Source of the DNA: CBDFNC01 sp965249895
GTDB taxonomy: Bacteria > Pseudomonadota > Gammaproteobacteria > Enterobacterales > CBDFNC01
Direction: 5' to 3'
DNA: 64,000 bases
Assembly: GCA_965249895.1 (NCBI GenBank)
Contig: CBDFNC010000003.1
Location: 434,001-498,000 of the forward strand
Both the position numbers and the translations under genes were made by a program. The notes below the pieces were generated by a model. The model did not search any database. It saw only the letters and a list, made by a program, of their open reading frames with translations, and was not told the origin of the DNA. Shown one piece after another: positions 32,771-42,289 of this stretch; position 1 is the stretch's first letter; each line of letters starts with the position of its first letter.

Positions 32771-33151
32771 GTGTTAGCAACGGCAGAAATTAAACTAAGA
32801 AGACCGGTTTGGCTTGCGCTTTCTGAATTGTGCTGCCCTAAACGATTGAAAGAGCAGGAGGTCGATTATATTCTCGATATTTTGCTGGAAAGTGGTTACA
32901 GCATTAATGAACTGGATGCGATATATCGTTACGAGGTGGCTCCGGCTATCTATTCCACCGCTTGTTCCGATAAATCTCGGGGAGATCGTGAAGTGGAGGA
33001 ATATAATTTGTGTCAGCAAGCCTATTCCAGAGCAAACAAGCGTAGTTCCAGCCTTTATCGTTTAAGCTGTCAGTTACGAGCGCCGCTGCTTTATTATTCC
33101 AGCCTGTATTATTGGCAGCGAATGAAAAAAAGAATGCTTCGATTCGTTTAA
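32771..33151 (+). CDS. small hypothetical protein, DUF7079-like N terminus
   Basis: The GTG at 32771 with CGGAGC upstream opens a 126-residue ORF. The first half (RRPVWLALSELCCPKRL, then LLESGYSINELDAIYRYEVAP) resembles the small DUF7079-type family, in which a conserved R-x-VW-ALS start and an EV-x-P motif recur. The second half is Ser/Tyr/Arg rich (YRLSCQLRAPLLYYSSLYYW) and unlike the rest of that family, ending in a basic tail. Function unknown; the family match is from memory and tentative. Confidence 0.5.
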   Translation: MLATAEIKLRRPVWLALSELCCPKRLKEQEVDYILDILLESGYSINELDAIYRYEVAPAIYSTACSDKSRGDREVEEYNLCQQAYSRANKRSSSLYRLSCQLRAPLLYYSSLYYWQRMKKRMLRFV

Positions 33152-33282
33152 CAGACCAAATCAATGTCTTAGTTAGAACCACCCAACCCATGTGCTATTG
33201 ATATCCTATTTATCACGCTAATCAGCCATCTATTGACTATAAATTAAGCTATACGCTCTAATTAATCTTTGTGTAGTAGATT

Positions 33283-34212
33283 ATGGACCCAACCAGAAAT
33301 CGTATCCTTATAGTTGATGATGAAAAAGTAAACATCAGCATTCTAGTTGAGCTATTAAAGGAAGAGTACGACACCCTGGTGGCCAAAAATGGTGAGCAGG
33401 CAATAAAAAGAGCTTGTTCTGAGCACCGCCCCGACTTGATATTGCTGGATGTTGTGATGCCTGATATGGACGGTTATCAGGTCTGCAGAACCCTCAAGAA
33501 AAAACCGGAAACCCTGGATATTCCCATAGTTTTTATTACCGCTAAAGACGGTGAAACCGATGAAGCAGAAGGACTCAATTGTGGCGCCATCGATTATATT
33601 ACCAAGCCTTTTAGTGGTCCCATTATCAAGGCCAGGATCCGTAATCACTTAGAGCTTAAGCGCCGCGGTGATCTACTAAAGAAATTGAGTGTGATGGATC
33701 CCCTTACCGGGATCGCCAATCGACGACGCTTTGATGAATACCTGGACCAGCAATGGCAACTGGCCAAGCGAGATACATCCCCCCTTTCTCTGTTAATTGC
33801 AGATATAGATTATTTTAAAAAATATAATGATCATTATGGTCATCAGGCTGGCGATGAATGCCTGATAAAGGTGACGCAAGTGATGCAAAAAGGGGTCACC
33901 CGGACAACTGACCTGCTGGCACGTTACGGTGGTGAAGAATTTGTACTGATATTGCCGCTTACGGATCTGGATGGTACAAAAAACGTGGCGGCAAAGATGT
34001 TGACCAACATACGTAATGCCGCAATCCCACATGCAGATTCCGATGTCGCCGATATTGTGACTCTGAGCATAGGGGTGGCCACCGTTTATCCCGATGAAAG
34101 CAGAACCTTGCTGGACCTGATTAATGAAGCGGATAAATTGCTCTACCAGGCCAAAGATCAAGGTCGAAACCGATTCTTCCTGGGTGAGTTGGAGCGTTGT
34201 GTTGCACTATAG
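33283..34212 (+). CDS. response-regulator diguanylate cyclase (REC-GGDEF)
   Basis: This 309-residue protein has an N-terminal receiver domain (DDE at 11-13, phospho-acceptor Asp56 in LILLDVVMPDMDG, Lys near 106) and a C-terminal GGDEF domain that makes cyclic di-GMP from two GTP. The active site is GGEEF at 216-220, and an inhibitory site RTTD (207-210) lies exactly five residues before it, so product inhibition is expected. The following hybrid kinase begins 9 bases after the stop, so the two are one operon. The kinase's Hpt domain is the likely phosphate donor (inference). Confidence 0.95.
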   Translation: MDPTRNRILIVDDEKVNISILVELLKEEYDTLVAKNGEQAIKRACSEHRPDLILLDVVMPDMDGYQVCRTLKKKPETLDIPIVFITAKDGETDEAEGLNCGAIDYITKPFSGPIIKARIRNHLELKRRGDLLKKLSVMDPLTGIANRRRFDEYLDQQWQLAKRDTSPLSLLIADIDYFKKYNDHYGHQAGDECLIKVTQVMQKGVTRTTDLLARYGGEEFVLILPLTDLDGTKNVAAKMLTNIRNAAIPHADSDVADIVTLSIGVATVYPDESRTLLDLINEADKLLYQAKDQGRNRFFLGELERCVAL

Positions 34213-34221
34213 GATGGGTAA

Positions 34222-37200
34222 ATGGATCTGGGCCGCTCGTTAGCTGCGAAAATGCTGTTTATCTTTCTGACCACCGCAGGTGGTGGTTTATTGCTTCTAT
34301 TCTCCCTGCTCGAATATCGTCAATATCAAACTGAAAGAAACTCCCTTTATCTACACCTGGACCAGTTAATTACTGTCCAGACTGAAGCGCTTGGGGTTCA
34401 TTTGTGGAATCTGGATATAGAGTCACTGGACCTGGCTTTGGGTTATATTGCGTCGGATCGCGCGTTTGTTGGCGCTGAACTCACCGATGACCTGGGTAAT
34501 GTATTGGCTAATAAAGGGGATACCAGTTGGTCTGAAGAGCACGCCTGGCTAACCATAAAGAAAAGTATCTATTACCAATCCTGGGAGCAAACCAATGTAA
34601 TCGGCTCCTTACGGGTTTCATTTCGTGACGATAAGGTACGTGAGCAAACTCTGCGTCGTATTGGTGGTGATATAGCTATCTTAGTGATCTTTATGGTGAT
34701 TATTACCGTGGTGTCACTAATCAGCACCCGAAGATTGTTGGGGATCCCATTGCGTAAGTTGTTGTTATCCATTAATGCCATGACCCAGGGCAACTATACA
34801 GAAAAGGTAAATTGGACATCCAGGGATGAGTTGGGTCAGGTCATAACCGCATATAATGACATGTTGAAGCAGCGTGGTCGGGATGAGAAAACAATACGGG
34901 AGGGAGAACTCAGAATTCGCTCCATTCTTAATAACGCATCTTCCATCGTTTACCTGAAAGATCAGCAGAATCAGTTTGTTTTCGTTAATCGTAGCTTCGA
35001 GACTTTTTTTAATCTGACCAGTGCTGAGATCCTGGGTAAAAAAACCGAACAAGTATTTACCGATCAGGCGCAAAGATCGTTTTTTCTGGGAGATGATACG
35101 GTCCTATCCGAGGATCTTAAGGACGAAATGGAAGTCGAAGTAGAAAATCATGGTTATATTTCAACTTTTATCCGTAACCGCTTTGCTTTGTACGACGATA
35201 ATCGCTTTGTCACCGGAGTTTGTGGTATGGCTTCGGACATCTCCATGCGTAAGACGATGGAGTCCGCATTAAGGGACAAGGAAGCATGGTTAAGAAATAT
35301 CCTTGATCTCAGCCCAATTGGCGCCGGCATTTCTCAGGTAGACGACAGTGTTGTCCAATATGCCAACTCACAACTAAAAGAACTGTTGGATGTGAAAGAC
35401 GGTTATCTTATTGGTAGCGGGGGTAAGGGAACCTGGGTTCACGACAAAGACAGAGGTGAATTTATTAATGAGTATGAAAAGCATCAAAGAGTCGCACCTA
35501 GGGAAGTCGAGTTGCTTGGGCGAGATGGCGAGCCCTTTTGGGCAATTCTTTCCTGGGAGACTATAGAGCAATTCGGCCAGGTATCAGTGTTGTTCTGGGT
35601 ATACGATATCAGTGGTCGTAAGGCAGCAGAGCAACAGTTGGAAAAAAGAGTTATAGAGCTTGAATTGGCGAAAACTAAAGCCAATCAGATGGTACGAGAC
35701 CTGGAAATAGCCAAGCGAGAAGCGGAGCAGGCAAATCAGTACAAGAGTGATTTTCTGGCTAATATGAGCCATGAAATTCGAACCCCAATGAATGCAATTA
35801 TTGGGCTAAGTTATCTGGTATTAAAAACCAAGCTGTCGTCTCAACAAACGGATTATTTATCGAAAATACAGGCATCTTCGCGTAATTTGTTGGGCATTAT
35901 TAACGATATTCTCGACTATTCAAAAATAGAAGCGGGCAAGCTGGAAATGGAGCATGTTTCTTTCAGCATAGATTTAGTGCTGGAAGAGGTGTCTGCCTTA
36001 TCCAGCCCTAAAGCTGAAGAAAAAGGCATTGAATTTCTGGTTCACAGAGATGCCCAAATCCCGGCTCGAATGTATGGCGATCCCTTACGAGTTGCTCAGG
36101 TACTGACCAACCTTTCCAGTAATGCGGTTAAGTTCACCGAATACGGGGAAGTAGTGGTGCGTGTGGAGCTGAAGGAAAGTAAGGAAGATAAGATCAAACT
36201 GTTGTTTTCCGTGCGGGATACTGGCATAGGGTTAAGCGAGGAACAAATTGGTCGCTTATTCGAATCGTTTACTCAAGCGGATACTTCCACTACCAGGAAG
36301 TATGGGGGGACAGGGCTGGGGCTGGCGATTTGTAAGCAACTAGTAGAAAAAATGTGTGGGAAAATCTGGGTTGAAAGTGAAGTTAATCACGGCAGCTGCT
36401 TTTATTTCGAGCTTGATATGGTACCCGATCAATACCTGGAGCTAAGTACTCGTGATGACTTAACCAAGGATAAATGCGCCTTGGTGGTGGATGATAATGA
36501 AAGTTCACGTTTAATTCTGACCGAAATGATGTCCAGTTTTGGTGTTACGGTTGATGCTGTGGGCTCCGGAGAGGCGGCAATAAAAAAAGTTAAACAAGCT
36601 CAGCAAACAAAACCCTATGATTTGGTATTAATGGATTGGCGTATGCCGGGTATGGGGGGTGTTGAAGCTAGCCGGAGTATTCAGCAAGACCCTGAAATAC
36701 CCGTAGTGCCAACCATTATTATGGTGACTGCTTTTAGTCGAGACAGAGCAATGGAAAGTGCCAAGGGCCTGGATATCACTCACTTTTTATTAAAACCGAT
36801 CACTTCCTCCAACTTGTTCGACAGTGTGCAATATGCTCTGGGTGGTAAGTCCCTCAGCGGCGAAATTTCCCCAAGTAGTAGCCAGGTACAATTTTCAGGT
36901 AGGGTGCTACTTGCTGAAGATAACCCAATAAATCAGCAAGTTGCTGGAGAACTACTGAGCTCCATGGGGCTGGATATATGCATAGTAGGTAATGGCAGAG
37001 AGGCGGTCATCGAAGCGGGGATCCGGAAGTTAGACCTGATTTTAATGGATATTCAAATGCCTGAAATGGATGGTTATCAGGCCACGGAAAAGATAAAAGG
37101 AGATCCGGCAACGGCCAATATTCCAATTATCGCCATGACTGCTCATGCTATGGCGGGAGATAAAGAGCGTTGTCTGGCACGGGGGATGGATGATTATGTC

Positions 37201-37896
37201 AGTAAACCCATAGATCCCGATGAACTGAAAAATGTATTGTCAAAATGGTTAGAGGAAGTGGAGTTACCCTTCGATAGCAGGCAGCAGGAAGTGGTGGCGG
37301 AGTGGTCTTTTCCTCCGCCGGGAATAGAGCTGGAGAGTGTGCTGAGTCGGTTGGGGCAAAACCGAAAATTATTAGTCAGCGTATTGCGGGAGTTTATTGC
37401 CGGTCATGAGGAAGATATGCAATTCATCAAGGAAGCCTTGGAGAACTCCGAACGTCAGAGTATCGCAGCGAAAGCTCATGGTATAAAGGGCGCGGCTGGT
37501 AATATTGGAGCTCAACAGTTATATGAAGCAGCCGTCGAGTTTGAGCAACTGGTATTGGCCAATACGGATGTCAGCTCGGCATTTAATCGCTTCAAAAAAA
37601 GGTATTTGAGTTTTGCCGCTGAATTGACTGTCTGGCTGGAAGAGCAATCCAAGCTAACCTCTGAAACGGCGGAAGTACTTTCTAATCGAGAGCTGATTGG
37701 TGGGATGGAGGAGTTGATAGGTCTGCTTAGTGAGGCCAGTGGCTTAAGCGATGACAAGTGGTTGGATATCAGGCCCAGTGTTGAGTTGCAGGCAGCAGAT
37801 TTGGTATCCAAAGTGGACGAGTTATTGGACGATTATGAGTTTGAACAAGCAGGCGTCACACTAGAGCAAATAAGACAAAAAATCCTTGGTGATTGA
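34222..37896 (+). CDS. hybrid sensor histidine kinase (HAMP-PAS-PAS-HisKA-HATPase-REC-REC-Hpt)
   Basis: This 1224-residue membrane kinase has, in order: TM1 (about 9-27), a periplasmic domain, TM2 (about 152-170), HAMP, two PAS domains (about 235-345 and 355-470), a coiled coil, HisKA with His517 in NMSHEIRTP, an ATPase domain (SSNAVKFTEYG, DTGIGLSEEQ, GGTGLGLAI), REC1 with Asp805 (LVLMDWRMPG), REC2 with Asp943 (LILMDIQMPEMDG), and an Hpt domain with His1086 (AKAHGIKGAAGN). All phosphotransfer residues are present, so a full His-Asp-His relay is possible. The upstream diguanylate cyclase has the final receiver. The signal is unknown. Confidence 0.95.
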   Translation: MDLGRSLAAKMLFIFLTTAGGGLLLLFSLLEYRQYQTERNSLYLHLDQLITVQTEALGVHLWNLDIESLDLALGYIASDRAFVGAELTDDLGNVLANKGDTSWSEEHAWLTIKKSIYYQSWEQTNVIGSLRVSFRDDKVREQTLRRIGGDIAILVIFMVIITVVSLISTRRLLGIPLRKLLLSINAMTQGNYTEKVNWTSRDELGQVITAYNDMLKQRGRDEKTIREGELRIRSILNNASSIVYLKDQQNQFVFVNRSFETFFNLTSAEILGKKTEQVFTDQAQRSFFLGDDTVLSEDLKDEMEVEVENHGYISTFIRNRFALYDDNRFVTGVCGMASDISMRKTMESALRDKEAWLRNILDLSPIGAGISQVDDSVVQYANSQLKELLDVKDGYLIGSGGKGTWVHDKDRGEFINEYEKHQRVAPREVELLGRDGEPFWAILSWETIEQFGQVSVLFWVYDISGRKAAEQQLEKRVIELELAKTKANQMVRDLEIAKREAEQANQYKSDFLANMSHEIRTPMNAIIGLSYLVLKTKLSSQQTDYLSKIQASSRNLLGIINDILDYSKIEAGKLEMEHVSFSIDLVLEEVSALSSPKAEEKGIEFLVHRDAQIPARMYGDPLRVAQVLTNLSSNAVKFTEYGEVVVRVELKESKEDKIKLLFSVRDTGIGLSEEQIGRLFESFTQADTSTTRKYGGTGLGLAICKQLVEKMCGKIWVESEVNHGSCFYFELDMVPDQYLELSTRDDLTKDKCALVVDDNESSRLILTEMMSSFGVTVDAVGSGEAAIKKVKQAQQTKPYDLVLMDWRMPGMGGVEASRSIQQDPEIPVVPTIIMVTAFSRDRAMESAKGLDITHFLLKPITSSNLFDSVQYALGGKSLSGEISPSSSQVQFSGRVLLAEDNPINQQVAGELLSSMGLDICIVGNGREAVIEAGIRKLDLILMDIQMPEMDGYQATEKIKGDPATANIPIIAMTAHAMAGDKERCLARGMDDYVSKPIDPDELKNVLSKWLEEVELPFDSRQQEVVAEWSFPPPGIELESVLSRLGQNRKLLVSVLREFIAGHEEDMQFIKEALENSERQSIAAKAHGIKGAAGNIGAQQLYEAAVEFEQLVLANTDVSSAFNRFKKRYLSFAAELTVWLEEQSKLTSETAEVLSNRELIGGMEELIGLLSEASGLSDDKWLDIRPSVELQAADLVSKVDELLDDYEFEQAGVTLEQIRQKILGD

Positions 37897-38315
37897 TGGC
37901 AAGGCTTGGTATCTATTTGATTAAAAGGATGACTCTGGTTTTATCGAGTTAGCTGCCTGGAGCATTTGAAGTTTTGCAAAGACGCTCGCAACTTTTGATA
38001 ATTGTTTCATCAATAAGAAATCAATCGCTATTTCGATGCTATTTTTCAGCCTGAATATCAATAATTATCAGTTATCATGGTCTTTGCTACTGCAAGTCTG
38101 GTTTATTTAATTCTATTGTATTGGCTTGATTTACGCGGGCTTATCTACGATAAGCAAGTTTCTATCGAATAATAATCTTGATAAATCAATTTATTATGGG
38201 GTTTCATCAAAGAGACATAAATTGTCAATTAATGTTGGCGGGGGCTTTCCTATCTTGTGTTAAGGGGGGTTGCAGCTATTTTTTGCTAAGTGTCTTGTTT
38301 ACTTAGGAAAGGATT
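37897..38315. other. 419-base intergenic region before the chemoreceptor
   Basis: No gene is supported here. The only clear structure is the perfect inverted repeat GCTTATC (38139-38145) / GATAAGC (38149-38155) with a TAC spacer, which could be an operator or weak terminator. The rest is AT rich and no flagellar sigma-28 promoter pattern was found near the chemoreceptor start. Confidence 0.5.
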
Positions 38316-40301
38316 ATGTCACTTAAGGCGAAATTAGGTTTGTTACTTGTTTTTGTCGCCGTGATCCCGACCCTTATTAGCAGTATATTGGTCGAGGAAA
38401 TCGCTTCTAAGGCGTTAACAGAACAGTCTTTTAATCAACTCAATAGCGTGAGAGGCATTAAAGAAAAGCAACTCACCGCTTATTTTGAGCAGAAGGAATC
38501 TGATCTCTCAGTATTGGCCAATTTGGTGGCAGCTATCTATCAAGCATCAGACAACCTGACCATATCCACTCTGGCACAGCGGCACCACCCGTTGTTTAGT
38601 GAATTTATTCAACAAAAGCAGTATTACGACCTGTTCTTAATTTCAGGTAATGGAGAGGTTTTTTATACAGTCGCTAAAGAGAAAGATTACCAATCTAATC
38701 TGAAAACCGGCCCCTATAAAAGCTCCGGGCTGGGCCAATTGTTTCACCAGGTCATAACCAGCGATCAGTTTGGTATTGTCGATATTGCCCCTTATGCGCC
38801 CAGCAATAACGACCCAGCTGCCTTTATTGCCATGCCGCTGCAGCTGGAAGATGGTGAAAAAATTGTAGTTGCGTTGCAGCTGGCGACAACAGCAATTAAT
38901 GACATTATGCAGTTGCGAGAAGGAATGGGAGACACAGGTGAAACTTATTTGGTGGGCCAGGACTACCGAATGAGATCCGACTCTTATTTGGATCCTGAGC
39001 ATCGTAATATCAATGCTTCTTTTGCCGGCAGTGTACGGGATAATGGCGTGGATACTGTGCCTGTTACCCAAAGTTTTGCCGGTAGGCCCAATAGCGAGAT
39101 AGTTACCGACTATAATGGTAATCCGGTGTTATCGTCCTACGGTTTGTTCACCTTTAAAGGACTTAGTTGGGCGCTTATTGCGGAAATTGACGAGGCTGAA
39201 GCACTTGCTTCAATAAGTCAGCTGCGTTATAGCATGATTTTCGTGATCCTAGGGGCTTTATTGATCATCATGCTGGTAGCGTATCTTGCCGCCAAAAGTG
39301 TGATCCGTCCGTTAGGCGGGGAGCCGGAAGAAATGCTGGATTTAACCCGTGAAATATCAGCAGGGAATCTAACCAGATCGTTTAAGTTTAGCGAAAGTGA
39401 ACAAAGCGTATATGCCAGTTTGGGTAAGATGCAGGCTAATCTGGTAAAAGTGATCGGTAATATTTCCAGTGCCAGTGAGGTTGTAGCGCAAAAAGCGGAA
39501 GAAACTTCTGTGGTCTCGGAGCAGACCAAAAGCTCTATTGGTGAACAAACCAGAGAAATTGAACTGATTGCCACGGCTATGGAGGAAATGGCGGCAACGG
39601 CAACGGAGATCAGTCACCACGCATCCATGGCGGCATCTGATGTGGATCAGATAAATGCCAGTATCGGCCATGTTGGTGAAGCTATCGAAGAAACCATTGA
39701 AGTCGTTGAACAATCTCAGGTAAAGGCATCTGAAGCATCGGGCAGCATGGTGGAGCTAAATCGTCAAACAGAGAAAATCGGTAATGTTCTAGAGGTTATT
39801 CAAACCATCGCGGAGCAAACCAATCTGCTGGCGCTAAATGCGGCAATTGAAGCTGCCAGGGCGGGTGAACAAGGCCGTGGCTTTGCAGTGGTTGCTGACG
39901 AGGTAAGGCTTCTGGCGCAAAAGGTTCAGGAATCAACTAAGGATATAGAAACCTTGATCTTAGGTCTTAATGACAGAACCTCTAGTGCATCCAGGACAAT
40001 GGAGCAAAGTGTGGAGCAGACCCACCGGACGCTGGCTCAGGCGTCCCGGATGAAGGAGGCGTTGGCTGAGGTCGCAAACGCAGTTATCGATATAAATGAT
40101 CACTCCATACAAACTGCAACTGCCGCAGAGCAGCAATCTCAAGTAACCAATGAGATCACCAAGAGTATTTCTAATATAGGAGTGGTTGCAGAACAGAATA
40201 GTCGAGGCACCATCGAAACCTCTCAAGCCAGTACCAGTCTGGTGAAACTTGCCGAAGATCTGAAAACCCTGACAGAGCAATTTAAACTACAAGCTAGTTA
40301 G
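38316..40301 (+). CDS. methyl-accepting chemotaxis protein with Cache-type sensor
   Basis: This 661-residue chemoreceptor has TM1 (about 5-26), a large periplasmic sensor (about 27-302) with a Cache-like pattern (FLISGNGEVFYTV, GETYLVGQDYRMRSDS), TM2 (about 306-328), HAMP, and a cytoplasmic signalling coiled coil. The hairpin tip IAEQTNLLALNAAIEAARAGE is intact and followed by GRGFAVVADEVR. The C terminus (EQFKLQAS) has no CheR-binding pentapeptide. It is a single gene with its own terminator. The ligand is unknown. Confidence 0.95.
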   Translation: MSLKAKLGLLLVFVAVIPTLISSILVEEIASKALTEQSFNQLNSVRGIKEKQLTAYFEQKESDLSVLANLVAAIYQASDNLTISTLAQRHHPLFSEFIQQKQYYDLFLISGNGEVFYTVAKEKDYQSNLKTGPYKSSGLGQLFHQVITSDQFGIVDIAPYAPSNNDPAAFIAMPLQLEDGEKIVVALQLATTAINDIMQLREGMGDTGETYLVGQDYRMRSDSYLDPEHRNINASFAGSVRDNGVDTVPVTQSFAGRPNSEIVTDYNGNPVLSSYGLFTFKGLSWALIAEIDEAEALASISQLRYSMIFVILGALLIIMLVAYLAAKSVIRPLGGEPEEMLDLTREISAGNLTRSFKFSESEQSVYASLGKMQANLVKVIGNISSASEVVAQKAEETSVVSEQTKSSIGEQTREIELIATAMEEMAATATEISHHASMAASDVDQINASIGHVGEAIEETIEVVEQSQVKASEASGSMVELNRQTEKIGNVLEVIQTIAEQTNLLALNAAIEAARAGEQGRGFAVVADEVRLLAQKVQESTKDIETLILGLNDRTSSASRTMEQSVEQTHRTLAQASRMKEALAEVANAVIDINDHSIQTATAAEQQSQVTNEITKSISNIGVVAEQNSRGTIETSQASTSLVKLAEDLKTLTEQFKLQAS

Positions 40302-40306
40302 CCCTT

Positions 40307-40329
40307 CGGTGGCTGTTGTTGAGCCACCG
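40307..40329 (+). terminator. intrinsic terminator after the chemoreceptor gene
   Basis: CGGTGGCT (40307-40314) and AGCCACCG (40322-40329) form a perfect 8-bp stem with loop GTTGTTG, followed by GCTTTTTATT. The hairpin starts six bases after the stop. Beyond it, 40330-40657 has no supported gene. Confidence 0.9.
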
Positions 40330-40657
40330 GCTTTTTATTCAAATATGTACCCATTATCGTGATTAGCTGGTTGGATAACCGTAATAATCCGGCCCAAGCT
40401 ACATACAGTTCAGACGGAGTATTGCTGTGTAAGATACAGGTGGCTGAAGTGGCAGTTTCGCGTTCGTTCGGTGTTCCCGTGAATAACAGCCATGACAATT
40501 AAGTCTACTTTTCCGGAGAGAATATAAGTAGGTTAAAACGGCCATTGTGAGTCTTTAGAAAAGGCGATCCTTGTGCTCCTGCCCATTAGTATTGCTCCCA
40601 TCATAACGACCATTTGTAACCCGAAATGATCTTCAGAAACTAATTACAGGATAGGTT

Positions 40658-41065
40658 TTATATGGCTCTTTCCATTTTGAAGTAAGCAACATCGGATTTA
40701 TAAAACCGCTTTCCGGATGGTGTAAGCCCGAGTCGGCGATAGAATGACATGGCCGTTTCCCTGGCGTCACAGCAGAGAAAATTAACTTTTTGCTGTTCCA
40801 GTTTCGATACAATAAATGTGATAAGTTGACTGCCAAAACCGCGGCCCTGAAAATCGCTGGCTGTGGCAAACTTCCTTAATCTGGCGCTGTTGTTGGCGAT
40901 AAACACCGAAGCCACGCAAATTAAATCATCTTTGTAAAACAAACCATAATGCAGCCCCTCGGCATCATCCGCTAACAGGCAATATTCGGGGTCTTTATCT
41001 GGCCATAGTACCTGATGGCGCAGAGTAAGGGTTTGCTGTGGGGGGATTGATTTAATTTCTATCAT
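40658..41065 (-). CDS. GNAT family N-acetyltransferase
   Basis: This 135-residue single-domain acetyltransferase has the acetyl-CoA binding motif A RKFATASDFQGRGFGSQLITF (about 65-85; Q/RxxGxG/A as QGRGFG) and the later motif B RETAMSFYRRLGL. Substrate cannot be predicted. It lies downstream of the hem operon on the same strand, but a terminator at 41081-41096 separates them, so it is probably expressed separately or by read-through. Confidence 0.88.
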   Translation of the reverse strand: MIEIKSIPPQQTLTLRHQVLWPDKDPEYCLLADDAEGLHYGLFYKDDLICVASVFIANNSARLRKFATASDFQGRGFGSQLITFIVSKLEQQKVNFLCCDARETAMSFYRRLGLTPSGKRFYKSDVAYFKMERAI

Positions 41066-41080
41066 GCTGGGTATAAAAAG

Positions 41081-41096
41081 GGCGGTTAATACCGCC
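41081..41096 (-). terminator. terminator of the hemCDXY operon
   Basis: On the minus strand GGCGGT, loop ATTA and ACCGCC form a perfect 6-bp stem that is followed by CTTTTTATA. It begins five bases after the hemY stop. Confidence 0.85.
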
Positions 41097-41101
41097 TCTT
41101 A

Positions 41102-42289
41102 CTATCCTTGTAGACTGAGTTCCAGCCCCTGACGATATAATTGTCTGGCTTCCTCACTCTGTCCTTCATTTTCCAAAATACCGGCGAGTATAGCGCAGTC
41201 CTGTGGGTTAGATTCGCCGAGGGCCATACTTCTGGTCAGTTTTTCTTTGGCGTTTTCAACCTGATCAGCCTGCATCATAATTCGGCCGCAAATGCTGTTA
41301 AGGATTGGGTTATTGCCATCCCGACTTAAAAAGCTCTCCAACACATCGATTACTTCCTGATAATTCGATACTCTAAATTGGCTGAATAGCGGAACCAACT
41401 CGTCTGAATATTGCTTACGCAGCTTTTCAGACAGTAGATTAAAGGCGCCGTCATGATCACTGGTGTCCATTAACGCATGGCATACCGCTTTCACCAGCAC
41501 GCTGTCTTGTTTTAGCTTGCGTGGCATTTTTTTCCAAAGCAGGGTGATGCCATTGCTACCATCGTTGCTGGCAGTACGCTTGAACAGCTTGATATAGGCC
41601 TTCTGCTGTAATGCTTCAGCCTCTTGCTCAGTGAGTATGTTTAATTTAGTCAGAGTAGGTATCAAGTCGATAAGCTTTTTCCATTCTCCCAGCTCTTCAT
41701 ATACCTGGCGCAGCAGTGACAGGACTAATTTATGTTTAGGGTAGCTGCCTTGCAGTCCCGTTAGGGTTGCCAGGGCCTGCTCTAACTGCTTCTGTTCAAT
41801 TTGCAGTTTGGCCTGGGTAATATCTACAGCGATACTGCGGCTGGTACTTTCTTCGTTGGCCTGTCTTAAATAGTCGTCTCTACGGGTCTCATCACCCAGC
41901 GCTTGAGCCGCTTGTGCGGCTGTGAGGTAGTTAAGCACAGGTGTCTCACTACCCTTGGCTGACTTGGCAACCAGACGTTCGGCATTTTTAAAATCGCCTT
42001 CCGCCATGGCTAGCATACCAGCGACAGTTTCTTTTCTGGCTTTTTTGGTTTTACGGCTGCCGAACCAGTTTCTTGAGCTGCGACCCAGACCAAATATCTT
42101 GCCCAGTATCCACTCGATAATAAGCAGAGCCAGGTAAAACAAGATGGCAATGATTAATGCACTGGTAACACTGGTTTCTATGGTGTAGGGGGCCCAGGAT
42201 ATCAGCACATACCCTTTGTTGCCGGCGATTTCAGGGCCGGCAATCATCCCCAGAATTAATACGGTAATGAGTATTGCAAGTTTGATCAT
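41102..42289 (-). CDS. hemY: HemY, TPR-containing inner-membrane protein of the hem operon
   Basis: This 395-residue protein has two N-terminal membrane helices (about 2-19 and 39-60) and a large cytoplasmic TPR-like helical domain (for example MLAMAEGDFKNAERLV and LAGILENEGQSEEARQLYRQGL). It is the gammaproteobacterial HemY of the hemCDXY operon, not the Bacillus protoporphyrinogen oxidase of the same name. It is linked to heme synthesis by its operon; the molecular role is unresolved. The ATG overlaps the hemX stop by 4 bases. Confidence 0.92.
   Translation of the reverse strand: MIKLAILITVLILGMIAGPEIAGNKGYVLISWAPYTIETSVTSALIIAILFYLALLIIEWILGKIFGLGRSSRNWFGSRKTKKARKETVAGMLAMAEGDFKNAERLVAKSAKGSETPVLNYLTAAQAAQALGDETRRDDYLRQANEESTSRSIAVDITQAKLQIEQKQLEQALATLTGLQGSYPKHKLVLSLLRQVYEELGEWKKLIDLIPTLTKLNILTEQEAEALQQKAYIKLFKRTASNDGSNGITLLWKKMPRKLKQDSVLVKAVCHALMDTSDHDGAFNLLSEKLRKQYSDELVPLFSQFRVSNYQEVIDVLESFLSRDGNNPILNSICGRIMMQADQVENAKEKLTRSMALGESNPQDCAILAGILENEGQSEEARQLYRQGLELSLQG

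Noticed and set aside
38139..38155. GCTTATC/GATAAGC hairpin as a terminator of the hybrid kinase
   Set aside because: It lies about 240 bases after the stop, has an AT-rich stem and no T tract; listed only as a structure in the intergenic region.
40298..40498. 66-codon minus-strand reading frame between the chemoreceptor and GNAT genes
   Set aside because: Its C-terminal codons are the chemoreceptor terminator hairpin, the composition is not protein-like, and no ribosome site is present. A 48-codon plus-strand frame in the same place was rejected for the same lack of support.
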